Shown here piece after piece: positions 1 through 10,325 of a stretch of 64,000 bases of DNA. Origin of the DNA: Eonycteris spelaea (Eukaryota; Chordata; Mammalia; Chiroptera; Pteropodidae); assembly GCA_003508835.1 (NCBI GenBank), contig PUFA01000209.1, positions 2,397,001 to 2,461,000 on the forward strand, written 5' to 3'. The position numbers and the translations under genes were made by a program. Below the pieces are notes generated by a model, which was given only the letters and a program-made list of their open reading frames with translations, made no database searches and had not been told where the DNA came from. Every line of letters starts with the position of its first letter. Within the stretch, counting starts at the first letter, position 1.

Positions 1-379
1 GCAAAGAGAGGAGAGGATAATTTTATAGCGTGTGAGCATGGAGTACAGCTTATGGGCTAAGGTCTAGGAAGCCTGGAAGTAAAGGCCGGCTGGAATAAGA
101 GCAGTGCCAACCTTGGGTAGCCTTTAAAAAAGAGGGCAGTTGTTTCTGTGTGCAATTCATTGTCCTTCTCTTGTTTAAAATTTTAATAAATATTCTCTGT
201 TTTAATAAATTGTGGAAAAGTGTCGAACACATCCAAGTGCCCATTCAGTGTTTGTTGTTATTATTATCACTATCATGATTATTATTCCTGACGATCTTCA
301 TGGTGCAAAGAGAACACCTGCAGGTGCAAAGTGGGGAAATCATACAAGGCTGGGCTTTTCGTTCCGGGTTGGCTGTGAT
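1..379. other. Unclassified sequence; possible MIR 3' end
   Basis: No coding signal is visible. Around 205-290 a CAATG/TTTGTTGTTATTATTAT-like stretch resembles the 3' end of a MIR or L2 copy, but it is too decayed to call. The rest is unassigned. Confidence 0.3.
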
Positions 380-500
380 TTCCCCATGAGAGATTGTGCC
401 TCCCTTAGCCACTTTGGCCTCAGTTTTCTAGTTTACATCATTCAAGGGTTGGGCAAAATGATCACCGAAATTCCTGCCAGTTCTTTCATTCTTTGTGTAT
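380..500 (+). repeat. MIR-family SINE fragment (MIR3-like)
   Basis: The order of motifs fits the second half of a MIR-type SINE: a CCACTTTGGCCTCAGTTTTC block, then a GGGTTGGGCAAAATGATC block and a CCTGCCAGTTCTTTCATTC block. These match the consensus run of 'cctcagtttcctc', 'gggttggactagatgatc' and 'cttccagctct'. Plus orientation. The 5' tRNA-like head is not preserved. Confidence 0.55.
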
Positions 501-504
501 TCTC

Positions 505-1024
505 GTCTTTGCAAAATAACATTATAGCATCCTTAGAGCTTGTGTTTGCTTAATGAGACTGACCACTGGGTTTTGTTATTATTATCCATTATTATTATTA
601 TTTATTATTATTACTATTTAAGGTTCATCTTTAATGCAGGACCATTCTTAGGCAGGGGCTATGGAAATTATTTCATCATCTTTAATGATAGAGCTTTTCA
701 GGACATCATTAGGGATAGCTTGAGCCAAAAGCTCATCAAACATTTCTGTCTGTTTAGAGTTATCCATTTTATAGTAGGGACTGTGGTCATTCCTTTCTCT
801 AAGGTTATTTTTAACTGTACTACCTTCTGCAAGGATACTTCCATCTTAAGGATGGCAAAATGGATGGATCCTAAATTTCAGTCAGGTCTTCAACTGACCA
901 TTGGGAGAAATGGAAAGCACTGATTTTGTAGGAATCAGTCTTTACCTTACTTTGATACTTCATCATAGTTCTGAGTGTGTTATCTGGCAAATTGCTTTTC
1001 AGTAGTTAATATTTGTATTAATGG
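505..1024. other. AT-rich unique sequence with a TTA-rich tract
   Basis: A TTA/TTATT low-complexity run lies at about 575-622. The remainder, including open frames reading through it, shows no recognisable repeat or domain. Confidence 0.5.
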
Positions 1025-1220
1025 GTAACACTTACCTAACCCTTGTTATGTGCAAGATGTCAAACACTTGCCCATAACATTACATTTACTTATCATAATA
1101 TTTTCGTCTATTTTGACAGATAAAGACACTGAGGCACAAAGGGTTAAATAACTTGCCTGAGGTCACATGGCTAATGAATGGCACATCTGGAATTCAAAGC
1201 CAATCATAGAGCTACAGTAT
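1025..1220 (-). repeat. MIR SINE, minus strand
   Basis: Reads as the reverse complement of MIR. It has a TTATGTGCAAGATGTCAAAC block, then ACATTTACTTATCATAA, GACAGATAAAGACACTGAGG, ACTTGCCTGAGGTCACATGG and GGCACATCTGGAATTCAAAG. These correspond to the consensus order 'tatgtgccaggcactg', 'cagatgaggaaactgaggc', 'cttgcccaaggtcacacagc', 'gagccgggattcgaa'. Close to full length. Confidence 0.85.
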
Positions 1221-1594
1221 CTGTGGTTTTAACCATATTTGATGCTAGTTTTTATATGTATTACACGAAAATGTTATGGACTCAATTTTATCATTTTTAT
1301 AAATTGAGCCTTAAAGAACTCATCAGTTTCATCCTAAAAAGGATCAACTGGTGCTCAGACTTTTTGCTTCTGCTCTCCCATTTTTGACTTTTTATGTCTG
1401 GTAAATAAGTTATTACGAATACGTACAGTGCTTGTATCATTAAGTTCCAGAGTTGGAGAAGAAGAGGAGGATTCTATGAAAGCAGAGATGCTATTGAGCA
1501 CTTACTGAGGCTAAGGCCTACTTTGCCTTCTTTCTCTGTTAATACTTTCATGCCTTCCCTATCACAAAGGCCTGCAATGATCACTCATTCGACA

Positions 1595-1672
1595 CACAGA
1601 GTATTGAGTGTATAACCTGGGCAAGGTAAGGAGCACAAGACAAAAACCCTGCCACCTCCAGGAGTCTTACAT
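1595..1672 (-). repeat. L2 LINE fragment, minus strand
   Basis: Resembles the reverse-complement L2 tail: a GTATTGAGTGTATAACCTGG block, then GGAGCACAAGACAAAAACCC and CCAGGAGTCTTACATC. These stand for 'tattgagtgcctactatgtg', 'aacaagacaaagtccctgcc' and 'aaggagcttacattc'. Confidence 0.45.
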
Positions 1673-1674
1673 CT

Positions 1675-1765
1675 ATGAGGGCTGGTACCACGTTTTGTGA
1701 TTCATTGTGTGCCTGAGCACCTTGCACATAAGAAGCCCTCATGACATATTACTGGAATTTTTGGA
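1675..1765 (+). repeat. L2 LINE 3' end, plus strand
   Basis: GAGCACCTTGCACATAAGAA followed by GCCCTCATGACATATT and a GGATGGAT tail fits the L2 3' terminus ('cagtgcctggcacatagtag', 'gtgctcaataaat', 'gaatgaatga'). It adjoins an oppositely oriented L2 fragment. Confidence 0.5.
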
Positions 1766-1924
1766 TGGATTAGATGACTCTTGATGGTATTCTAAATGTT
1801 ATTACTAATTTTCACTGGGTTGTTTTCTACCTAATCATCAAAATAATGTTTCACAAACTTTATGAATCATTTGTTTTACTTCATGCATGCAGTGTACAAT
1901 TTTTTTTCTCATTCTTTTGGCCTG

Positions 1925-2105
1925 GTGAAATGGAAAGAATGGAAAATCAAGATTCGAGGGATCTTCATTCTAGTCTTGATTCTGCTGTTCTAGCTATGAG
2001 ACCTTTAACCTTTCTGAACCTCAGTTTTCTGCTCTGTAAAATGGAAATTGTAATAACTACCCTATGATCTCATGAGGTTGTGTGGAGTTCGGATACCATA
2101 GTAGG
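1925..2105 (+). repeat. MIR SINE, plus strand
   Basis: CCTTTCTGAACCTCAGTTTT, CTCTGTAAAATGGAAATTG and CTACCCTATGATCTCATGAG follow in MIR order ('cctctctgagcctcagtttc', 'tctgtaaaatgggaataat', 'cctacctcatagggttgttg'). A 98-codon open frame runs through here, but it is an accident of the repeat. Confidence 0.8.
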
Positions 2106-2374
2106 TTTGGTGACAATAGATGAAAGGCGTTGTTTTCAGTAACACTCAACAGTGCTTTTTCATTATCTATTCCCCATTCTTTAATGATGTCACTTCACCC
2201 ATCTTCATACTTCCTCTTTAGCTTCAAATTTTAAAAGGTAGTTCATGAGAATCCCTGTTAGATGAACACTGAAAAGATAAAAGAGAAAGAAGTCTCTTTT
2301 TGGTGATTTATGACACCCCCTTTGACTCTGAAAACTATGGTAGCAGAGATCTTGGTTCATTTTGCTTTGTTTTG

Positions 2375-2430
2375 TGCATCGAGCACATGGTAGACCCTCA
2401 GCATTTGTTTGCTGGATGAATAAACAACTC
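2375..2430 (+). repeat. L2 3' terminus, plus strand
   Basis: The AGCACATGGTAGACCCTCAG segment followed by CATTTGTTTGCTGGATGAAT matches the terminal 50 bp of L2 ('ggcacatagtaggtgctcaa', 'aatatttgttgaatgaat'). Confidence 0.6.
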
Positions 2431-2439
2431 CTGACTTCT

Positions 2440-3124
2440 AGTATTAGCTCATATAATCAAGTGGCTGTTCGCTCTGCATAGGAGCAGAAGCAAAATATTA
2501 TCATCAGATGCTGGATAATATAGCACTTCGACTACTCTGTTTCCATGTAAATACAGAAACCAATCGGAGTGAAGGGAAAGAAGTGATCGCAGCAAAATAT
2601 ATTTGAAATTGAAATAACTGAAGAATACCTGAATTACAGTTTTTCTGCCTGTTTGAAGAGAAGTGACGCCTTAAAAATCATCCTTCAACCGGATTTACAC
2701 TGGAGAATTCTAATGGGTGCAGCAGCTAGTCTGCCAGCGACCTGCTCACACCTCCTTTAAAAAAACAAACAAATGAACAAAAAACACCCCCCACCCAAAC
2801 CCAATGGATTTTACAATTCACTGCCTGCCTGAAGTTAAAAATAAGTCACTTGTCTTTATCATCAAGAAATTTACCACCCTGGGCAGAACATGACTTTTAA
2901 ACTACCAGAAACATGCTTGAATGAGTATTTTTTGAAAATGATAGAGACACTTCTATGAAATCCTATCTGTGCTTACTCTTGACTTCCATAGAAGTGGTGG
3001 AAGGTAACATGCAGCTATTACAGGGTTTCTCCCCTCTTTAACTAATAGTCATAGAGTCCTGAGAAAGAGTCCTCAGTTGTGTGTGTGATGACATCACCCC
3101 AACCTGATTTCTGGGTGGCCAGGT
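2440..3124. other. Unique sequence; candidate conserved block at 2455-2755
   Basis: No repeat is recognised from 2455 to 2755. That part keeps seven CpGs in about 300 bp, which is high for this CpG-poor neighbourhood. The following part (2760-2810) is a CAAA/ACCCC-rich low-complexity patch, and the rest is unassigned. Confidence 0.4.
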
Positions 3125-3215
3125 ATTAACAGGTGGTTATTGAACTCCCTCTAGGACATGTGGTAGGTGCTAGGGCCCAAACTGTGTTCATTTTATGGTC
3201 AAATGAGCCTCTCCC
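3125..3215 (-). repeat. L2 fragment, minus strand
   Basis: GTTATTGAACTCCCTCTAGG and GTGGTAGGTGCTAGGGCCCA fit the reverse-complement L2 tail ('ttattgagcacctactatgt', 'ccaggcactgtgctaggtgc'). Confidence 0.55.
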
Positions 3216-4041
3216 TGTTGGAAAATGGACTGAAGTATAGGTAAAAGAAATATTTAGAGATGCTTAGATGTTAATGATGCCAGGTACAAAGAAGGAAATT
3301 TCTAAAGTCAAGATTAGTACTGTATTCTCAAGCAGGTTTTGAAGTTACCCAACTATGAATGACATAGATGCTTGTCAGGGCTTTCTGAGGAATTTTTGAA
3401 AATCGCTTTAATATCAGCTTAAAATAAAAGATTTCCAGATATTTCCTGGATGAAGCAGAAACGTTTCCAAAGCTTCTGCGAAATTCTTATGCAGAAAAAC
3501 AGGAAAGTCATTTAAATCTAGTATTTGTTGGGAATTGAATAATATCACAAAACATCTGAATAAAACAAATCCTTAAAATCCCAACAGTGCCTAAAAGAAC
3601 TCCCTACTTTGCCAAAAAATAAAAAATAAAAAAATTGAGTATTAAAACAGTAAGACATATCCACCTAGAGAAAGATAAGCCATGCTTTCTCTAAAGCTGT
3701 GGTGGGGCTTTGGCATTTCACTTCTTGAAAGAAAATGCTACACCTTCTGGTGCCTGTGTTTCTTTCCCAGGTACTACATACTCCTTTATCCTGTTCACTT
3801 TATCTTTTGCTCCTCCTTTTTAGAACTATTTTTTGAAGGCCGTGGAACCCAAATCGGAAATCACAATAATTTCTTAGTCTTCAGTTTTTCCAACTTTTAC
3901 ACAGCACAGATGTCACTGACCATCTTCCCTTCCCCAAACCCACTCCCTTTTCTTCTGTGAGTAGGTTTTTGCCTGATTTCCCTCCTTATCCATCCCCGCT
4001 CCCTCTTGCATTTCAAATCTACCATTGCTTTTCACAAGTAG
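3216..4041. other. Unique sequence, nothing recognised
   Basis: Includes a short A-rich patch near 3615-3640 and a pyrimidine-rich stretch at 3760-4015. The 92-codon frame at 3682-3960 is composed of pyrimidine-rich codons and has no domain. Confidence 0.4.
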
Positions 4042-4273
4042 TAGGCTTGGGCTGACATAACAAAGCGGGAGGCAGGGAGGGGGCGGGGAAAGAAAGAGAA
4101 AGAGAGGGAGATCTTCTCTTATAAGGTCACAGATCCTGTCAGATTAGGACCTCATCCTTATGACCTCACTTAACCTTAATTTCCTCCTAAAGGACTGATC
4201 TATAAATATAGCCACACTGGAGGTTAGGCTTCAATATAGGAAGAGAGGGGGAGACACAATTCGGTCTATAGCA
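4042..4273 (-). repeat. 3' LTR of the MaLR element, internally deleted
   Basis: Starts with CTTGGGCTGACATAACAAAG, then jumps through a G-rich and GA-rich junction (4070-4110). It resumes with CTTCTCTTATAAGGTCACAG, GGACCTCATCCTTATGACCT and TTTCCTCCTAAAGGACTGAT, and ends in GGTCTATAGCA. Compared with the partner LTR about 90-130 bp are missing around the G-rich junction. Confidence 0.75.
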
Positions 4274-5135
4274 TTCTGACTTGGGCCCCCAAAATTCATG
4301 TCCTTCTCACATGCAAAATACACTCATTTCATCCTAATAGCCCTAAAAGTCTTAACTAATTCCAGCATCAGCTATAAAGTCTGAAGTCTTTATATCATCT
4401 AATCAGATATGTGTGATATTTGAGGTCAAATAATCTTGAGGCAAAGCTCCTCTCCAGCTATGAACCTGTAAAAGCAGACATGTTATGTGCTTTCAGAATA
4501 CAATGATGGGACAGGCATAGAATAAACATTCTCATTCCAAAAGGGAAAATCCAGAAGGAAGAAATCGATGATGGGTCCTGAGCAAGTACAAAACTTAACA
4601 AGGCAAACTCCATGAGATCTTAAAGGCTCAAGAATTATCCTCTTTGATCTGATGATCTGTCCGTTAGGCCCACTGAGGTGGTTACGTCATCCTCATGGCT
4701 CTGTGGGGTGGCCCTGTCCCTTCATCTCCATAGGGTACCACCACCTCAACATTCTGGGAGGGCTTCCCAATGTGTCTGTGCCTGGTCCTCTGAAACCCAG
4801 GAGGAATCAGCTTTGCCCTTGGGCCAGTACTGGGGTGGCAGATGATTTCTGAGTCGCCTCATGGTCATTCTTCCCTTTTCTTGAAGGATAAAGCATGTTT
4901 ATTCGCATCATGATCATAGATATATTCTTTAAGAACATGGAAGCTTTCTTCCTAGCTCCTCTTTTGTTTCTGAGTTTTCACTGGAATCGCCTTTAACATC
5001 CACATTTCTACCGGTAGTCCCTTCATGGCAAGCTCTGCTTTATCTAGCGTGCACCTCAAAACTCTTCCAGCCTCTACCTCATTACTCAGTTTGAGAGCTA
5101 CTTTCATATTTTTAGGGATTTGTTACAAGCAGCAC

Positions 5136-5154
5136 CCCACTTCTCAATACCAAC
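5136..5154 (-). promoter_or_regulatory. Primer-binding-site remnant of the MaLR element
   Basis: Directly next to the 5' LTR the plus strand reads CCCCACTTCTCAATACCAA. On the minus strand this is TTGGTATTGAGAAGTGGGG, the sequence that characteristically follows MaLR LTRs. Confidence 0.6.
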
Positions 5155-5477
5155 ATTTGTGTTTGTCTTCTTGGGCTGCCCTACAAAATACCATAGTCTG
5201 AGTCTTAAGTTTTTCATCATTCTGGAGACTGAGAAGTCTAAGGTCAAGGTCAGGGCTCTATTCTTGGCTTGCAGACAGCTGCCTTCTGTGTCCTCACATG
5301 ACCTCTTCCTTGTGCATGCATGGAGAGAGAGCTCTCTTCCACGTCTCATAAGGCCAATAATCCTATCGAATCAGGGCCCCAACCTATGACCTCATTTAAC
5401 CTTAATAACCTTCTAATGGCCCCATCTCCGAATATAGTCAAAATGTGAATTTGGGGGACGCATTTAATTCATAACAC
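5155..5477 (-). repeat. 5' LTR of the MaLR element
   Basis: Reads in reverse complement as a MaLR LTR: TTGGGCTGCCCTACAAAATA at its right-hand end, TTGCAGACAGCTGCCTTCTG, TGTCCTCACATGACCTC, GGGCCCCAACCTATGACCTC, CTTCTAATGGCCCCATCTCC, and a terminal AATTCATAACA. It is about 320 bp, close to the usual solo-LTR length. Confidence 0.8.
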
Positions 5478-5734
5478 TTCTCGCAGAACCCTATTGATAG
5501 CTGTTTGGTGATCTTCCAGGCATATAACACTCTCACTCTTATCTTAGCTGCTTGGGAATTTTGTTCAAATGAATTTCTGACAGTAGTATGCAGCTTCTTC
5601 AACAACATTCTTTACCCCTGGCTTTTACCAGGCAGTGAAAGCGGATTTTACGTCTCTGAATGGTACAAAAATATGGCCTCATCCTACCTCTCTCCTATGG
5701 TCAGTCTGGATCCTGTAGTTTTCTAAGTGTTTCC
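5478..5734. other. Unique sequence, nothing recognised
   Basis: Lies between the MaLR 5' LTR and an L2-like block. No feature is supported. Confidence 0.4.
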
Positions 5735-6115
5735 TGAGCTCTTCCTCATCCATGCATTGGCTCAAGAATTCCCTTAGCCTGGAATGTTTTCTGCCGCTGC
5801 CCACCCTTTCTCTAAATGTCTGCTATTTTCTCACTGTCTATTCTCCAGTATTCCCTGCTCCTGAATTATTTCCCAATTTCCACACCCCCCCCCCAGCTGG
5901 ATTTTTTTTCTCTTTTGAATCCCCAGAGCACTGCCCGTTCATCTCTTTTGGTGCTTACTTCACTGCTCCCTCCATCCCAGGCCTGTGTGTCCCTGGTATA
6001 ATAATGATGCCTCTGCTCCACTACCTGCTCAAGAGTGGGTCTTTCGGTCCAACTCTGAATCATCCAAAAGGCATCACGGTAGTTTGCACACAGTAGGATC
6101 TCAATACATAATTTT
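5735..6115 (+). repeat. L2/L3-like LINE 3' region, plus strand
   Basis: Carries the order CCCTTAGCCTGGAATGTTTT, then TCTAAATGTCTGCTATTTTC, CCCAGCTGGATTTTTTTTC, CTGCCCGTTCATCTCTTTTG and ACACAGTAGGATCTCAATAC. This parallels the LINE tail of L2-class elements ('tggaatgttctt', 'cccagctggaattt', 'ctgttcatctctta', 'acatagtaggcgctcaata'). A run of C at 5885-5894 has expanded inside it. The open frames here are remnants. Confidence 0.6.
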
Positions 6116-6624
6116 AAAGGAAGAATTTACAAGTTTATATGTAATACTCAAAATGTTAAATATTATCCATTTTGCAAATTCATCCTCATTCTTTTCATGA
6201 AAAGTAATGTAAAAAAGTGCCCCAAAAGGATAAAATTACAGAATAAAATGGTTTAATCCCCATGGATATGTTAAATAAAATTTTCAGACCTGAATGGGAA
6301 GAGCAGTCTTTAATTATCCGCTATTAAAATATTTCAGTGATTGATCTTATAAGTATCAGGTTTAAAAAATCCCAAATTTGGTTGATACAACAATTTGTGG
6401 TTTCTTCTGTGAAAATACTACTGAGGCCATGAGCTGGTTGAGCATACACTGTGCTAGAACTGCCATCAGCGTGTTTTACATTCTGTTGTTATAACATTTG
6501 GTTCCTGGTGGTTATATGGAATTGTTTAGACCATTAGAATTCTGAGACTTTATTGGTTTTATAATTTATAGTTTATCATTAAAAAGAATAAAGAGAAGGA
6601 AAAAATAGTCCAGGCAGCCAGTTA
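6116..6624. other. AT-rich unique sequence
   Basis: Nothing recognised. No open frame of note. Confidence 0.4.
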
Positions 6625-6760
6625 AATAATTCCGTTCATTAGGCATTTGTCGAATGCCTGTTTTATGCTGGGTATTAAGATAAGGGTTTGTTATGTGTGT
6701 AATGTAATTCTTTGATCCTTGCTATTGAGAAGCTATAGTGTAAAGTAATAATTAATCATC
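6625..6760 (-). repeat. L2 fragment, minus strand
   Basis: TTCATTAGGCATTTGTCGAA and TGCCTGTTTTATGCTGGGTA resemble the reverse-complement L2 tail ('ttcaacaaatatttattgag', 'tgcctactatgtgccaggca'). Decayed. Confidence 0.5.
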
Positions 6761-7334
6761 ATGGAGTAGCAAACAGTGTACCATAAGACATGGTATATAA
6801 CAAAAGAAAGAAGAAGAAAATGTGGATATGCTTTAGGAGTTTGCAAATTAATGGGAGAACACATAAACGTATCTGTATATTTAAACATGGTTTCTAAAAA
6901 AAAAAAATAAACATGGTTTATAAAAACAGACAAGCATGCATGTATGTAGCTAACCAAACAGTCCTAAAACATGACTCCTGAGAGTTCAGGGCTGTGGAGA
7001 CTAGGGAAATCACATTGTCATTTAAGCTAAAACTGTGATTTTCTGGAAAACTGGAGATGTGAAACATAAACTTGGTACTCTCAGGCAGCCCTGAGACTGA
7101 TGCTATGAAAGATTTCCTTCTTTCTGGGCTTCCAAATATCACATTGAGGAGCTCGACTTTGGGTGCAAATCTCTGGATCTTATTACTGCAGAAGAGGCCC
7201 AGCGCTCCTATATCCTCCTTCTCATATTAATTGGCTTAATGCATTTAGAGGAATCCTCTGGATTTCTTTTTTCAAGGAGACTTATGTGTCTTGGAGTGGG
7301 CAAGGACCAAGATTGAATTTCGAGTTCCCCATTT
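6761..7334. other. Unique sequence with a short local duplication
   Basis: A 19-bp unit (TAAACATGGTTT then C or A then TAAAAA) occurs at 6882-6900 and 6908-6926, separated by A residues. The rest is unassigned. Confidence 0.45.
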
Positions 7335-7580
7335 GTTCAAGAAATTTCAGTGATTTTTTACTAGGTGCCAATCCTATGCTGAGCTCTAGAGATGCAATGT
7401 GAATAAGACAGACACAGCCCAACATTTGCAGGGTTAATTGGGAAGAAGGTGGTTAAACAATTACATTTCAGCAAGATGGGAAATTTAATCTTTGAGTTAA
7501 AATTTTTGAATGACTTATTTATTGCCTGGCTGAGTGCTGGGGATAAAGTGGGTAGGGTCACAGATAGATATGTCAAGGAT
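7335..7580 (-). repeat. L2 fragments, minus strand (two pieces)
   Basis: The first piece reads TTACTAGGTGCCAATCCTAT, GCTGAGCTCTAGAGATGCAA and AATAAGACAGACACAGCCC. The second, at about 7495-7580, reads TTTATTGCCTGGCTGAGTGC and TGGGGATAAAGTGGGTAGG. Both match the same reverse-complement L2 tail ('tattgagtgcctactatgtg', 'gctggggatacagcagtgaa'), so the tail is present twice in tandem. Confidence 0.65.
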
Positions 7581-8115
7581 TAAACTAACATAAGAGCTAC
7601 AAGGGGACTATCTCTGGACTTTGTCATGGTTGGATATCTAAAATATAGCTGTATGTTGCAGAACGTTGCTGTTAAAAGGAAGTCCCTATGCATCCATCTT
7701 TAGAATTTTACGTGTGTGCTTTTATGTAAGGAGTCAATCTCTTTCCTCTTAAAGATAGGTTTCTATTGGGTTGTTTGAAATTCGGAATATATTTTCTCAT
7801 AGAAGCATCATAAATTATGAGCAGGTCCTCAGGCTAGCCCAAAAGACTATTATATGCATGATGTACTCGAGATATAAAGTGCTGGATTTCTGGTTTGGGA
7901 GAGCTCAGAAACTGTTTAGGCTGCTGTGGGAAAAATGTCCAGATTCCAGGTTGGAATGCAAGCCAAAGTACTTTCCCTTCTGTAGCCTTCATGGGGAGAA
8001 CAAGGTTTCCTCTTTCCCACCCCACTCCTTATGGAGTGCTCTGAAGACCGGCCCGGTCCAGACCCCTGGGACCCGGGATGGGGGCTCTGGTAGAAGTAGG
8101 GACTAGCAGGTGGTA

Positions 8116-8117
<2 letters not shown>
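7581..8117. other. Unique sequence, nothing recognised
   Basis: A GC-richer patch at 8040-8095 (GGCCCGGTCC, GGGACCCGGG) precedes the TG microsatellite. The 111-codon frame at 7771-8106 has no recognisable domain. Confidence 0.4.

Positions 8118-8152
<35 letters not shown>
8118..8152 (+). repeat. (GT)n microsatellite
   Basis: Pure GT dinucleotide run of 35 bp. Confidence 0.98.
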
Positions 8153-8154
<2 letters not shown>

Positions 8155-8159
8155 GTTAA

Positions 8160-8240
8160 TTGTTGAAGAAGGTTCCCAGTACTATTTTAAGTGGTTTATG
8201 TGTATTCATCAAATCCTTACAATACACTCGTGTTGTTATT
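8160..8240 (-). repeat. MIR fragment, minus strand
   Basis: AGTACTATTTTAAGTGGTTT, ATGTGTATTCATCAAATCC and TTACAATACACTCGTG resemble 'gcactgttctaagcgcttta', 'catgtattaactcatttaat' and 'cctcacaacaaccct' of reversed MIR. Confidence 0.5.
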
Positions 8241-8244
8241 CCTT

Positions 8245-9075
8245 TAAAAGGCTGGTGTGCTCCAGGGCTCAGACTTTGAGCTTTTCTTGCACTTAACTCC
8301 CTCATCCAGTCTCATGGCTTTAAGTATCATCTATGACATCCCCTCCCCTGAACTCCGGACCCTAGCACTAACTGCCTCCCTAGGTGAATAATAGAAATCT
8401 TCAGCGTGTCTTAAACTGAACATCTGAGTTCATCCTTTGAAACCTCTCCCTCCCATGGTCTTCTCCACCTTAGTAAATGGCAGCTTTGTGCTTCTAGGTA
8501 CTCAAGTCAAAACCTCGGCATTATCCTTGCATCCCCCTACTCTATATCCAGTCCATCAGCAAATACAGCTAGTATGTTAAAAATATCCAGAACCCTATTG
8601 CTACTCATTATTTCAACTGCTACCTCTCTGGTCTCTATCACCATCACCTCCTGCCTGAATTACTGTCAATAGTTTCTTAATTGGTCCCCTCCTTCTGTCC
8701 TTGCTATTCTTGGTCTATTTTCCAAATAGCAGCCAGAGCAATTATTTTAAAACATGTTAGTTTGTAAAACTCCTCTATTCAAAATCCTCCAATGGCTTCT
8801 CATCTCAGAGTAAATAGCAAAGTCCTCTCCACAGCCTGTAAGGTGGTTCTGACCTCCTGCTTTCTCTCTGAACTCATTTCTTACTACCTCCTTTCCTCAT
8901 CATACCTCACCAACAGAGGCCTCTTTGCCCTTCCCCAGACATACCAAGCTCCTCTCACTGTCCAGTTTTTTTTCCCTGCCAGTCTCTTTACCAAGCAAGC
9001 CTTTCCCCTAGATACCTACATGGCTCACCCCTTCTTTCTTTCTCAAGGGCACATTCCTGATGTCGCTATATAAAA
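8245..9075 (+). repeat. L2 LINE, 3' ORF2 region, plus strand
   Basis: A long L2 remnant. Visible landmarks in order: CATCTATGACATCCCCTCC, AACTGAACATCTGAGTTC, CATTATCCTTGCATCCCC, TCACCTCCTGCCTGAATTAC, GCAGCCAGAGCAATTATTTT, CAAAATCCTCCAATGGCTTC, GTAAATAGCAAAGTCCTC, CCTAGATACCTACATGGCTC. These follow the L2 consensus through the end of the reverse-transcriptase ORF. Stops and indels abound, so the element is dead. The 93-codon frame at 8792-9073 is a remnant. Confidence 0.88.
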
Positions 9076-9774
9076 TACCCAAAGCCCTATACTACAGTCA
9101 TGCTACACAGGTTTTAATAGACTGGTAGAATATGTGAAGGATGACTGTGCCGAAAAGTGCCAAGGGATGAAAACTCCAGGAGGGAAGGGAACAAACTGAG
9201 CTGTGCATGTTGTAGACAGATGTCACTTCCCCCCCTCTCCACCCCGCCCCCATCCCATGTCTAAGCCAAGGGCAAAGGTGTTTATGTAGTCAACTAGACT
9301 TGCTTTCTTTTTCCTTAATATTATGCATGTGATGGGCCTTTTTAAATACTCATGTGGTTACTACATTTTTCAGTGTTTCATATTTAGTTGTTGAGGTAAT
9401 TGTGCATTATAAGTGAAAAGACTATTAAGGTTCTGTTTGGAAGAAGGACAGTAATAAAACTAGTTTTAAGAAACAGAGATGAGAAATAAGCAAACTGGTG
9501 GTGAGAAGGAAAATGGAGAACTCTAGATTTACATAACGAATATTTTTGAGCATCTGTTATGTGACAGACACTGTCATCTGAAAGGTAGAATTATTAAGTA
9601 ACTATATAAAGAGACAAATAGCAATAATATCTCAAAAAAACAAGCTACCTTAAAATAATGTTTCTCATCTTTCATATGGCCCCATTCCCGATACTGAATT
9701 AGGCTTTAGGAATCCAGTGTTGAGCACTGATTTTGACATCTTAATAAAGTGGAAGCTGGGGGGGAAAAAACAAC
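9076..9774. other. Mostly unique; weak L2/MIR scrap near 9540-9600
   Basis: GAGCATCTGTTATGTGACAG with ACACTGTCATCTGAAAGG at 9548-9585 resembles a reversed L2 or MIR tail. A C-rich patch at 9228-9255 is notable. The rest is unassigned. Confidence 0.4.
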
Positions 9775-10325
9775 AACTTTTCCTTCAAGCTTCTAAGTTC
9801 TTCTAGCTGTGCTAATAATCAAATTAACAGAGACAGATTAACAGGAGAGGATCAAATTTTAATACATACGCATGGAGAATTCACATATGCATTAGAATTC
9901 CAAAGACAATTTACAACCTTGGGTGTTTATGACATTTTTGGACAAAGAAGAAAGGAGAGGGGATGGAATATTCAATTTCTGAAGTAAGAATGGGCCATTT
10001 ACAGGCACCTGAGGAAGACCAGAACACATATGGCAGGAAAATTCTTGCTAGGCAACTCACGAATAATGGGACACAGGGGATATCTAGCTATCAGGGCCCC
10101 TGCCTGAAGCTCTCTTATATACCATACTTAATTTGAATGAGGCGAAGGCTAACATCCTAAGATTTCCTTCCTGAAACAGGTTTTTCTGTCTGAATCTCTT
10201 GGGGAGAAAAAAAGGGAAGGGCCAAAGTTTTTTTTTTTTTTCTGCGTCGTGTTTCTTAATAAAAAACTTAAAGATCAGTATCACAAAAAGGCAGTTTTGG
10301 GGTGGCAAAACTTTGGTTCCCTTTA
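9775..10325 (-). repeat. LTR of an ERVL-like family, copy A (minus strand)
   Basis: Similar in order to the copy at 13.96-14.50 kb. Both start with a TTTTCCTTnnAnnCTTCTAG/TTCTTCTAGCTG block, then GATTAAcAgGAGA, CAAATTTtAaTA, an ATAC(A/G)CAT block and GGAGAATTC. Both end with GGGCCAAAG then T-rich, and GGGGTGGCAAAAC. Read on the minus strand this ends like an LTR, with a TTAATCTGTCT motif and a polyadenylation-type signal. The exact Repbase family is not identified. Confidence 0.55.

Larger units (their letters stand above)
4042..5477 (-). mobile_element. ERVL-MaLR retroelement with two LTRs (MST/MLT1 type)
   Basis: A MaLR-type element in reverse orientation. The 5' LTR lies at high coordinates, the internal region is short (about 880 bp), and the 3' LTR lies at low coordinates. 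The internal part shows the familiar MaLR internal blocks in reverse-complement reading: GGCCCCCAAAATTCATGTCC, CCTAATAGCCCTAAAAGTC, ATTCCAGCATCAGCTATAAA, GAACCTGTAAAAGCAGAC, CATTCCAAAAGGGAAAATCC. MaLR elements are non-autonomous and lack pol and env, and no intact frame is seen here. Neither the target-site duplication nor the exact ends can be fixed by eye. Confidence 0.8.

Noticed and set aside
4652..4852. 66-codon frame inside the MaLR
   Set aside because: Lies antisense in the MaLR internal region, which does not encode protein on this strand.
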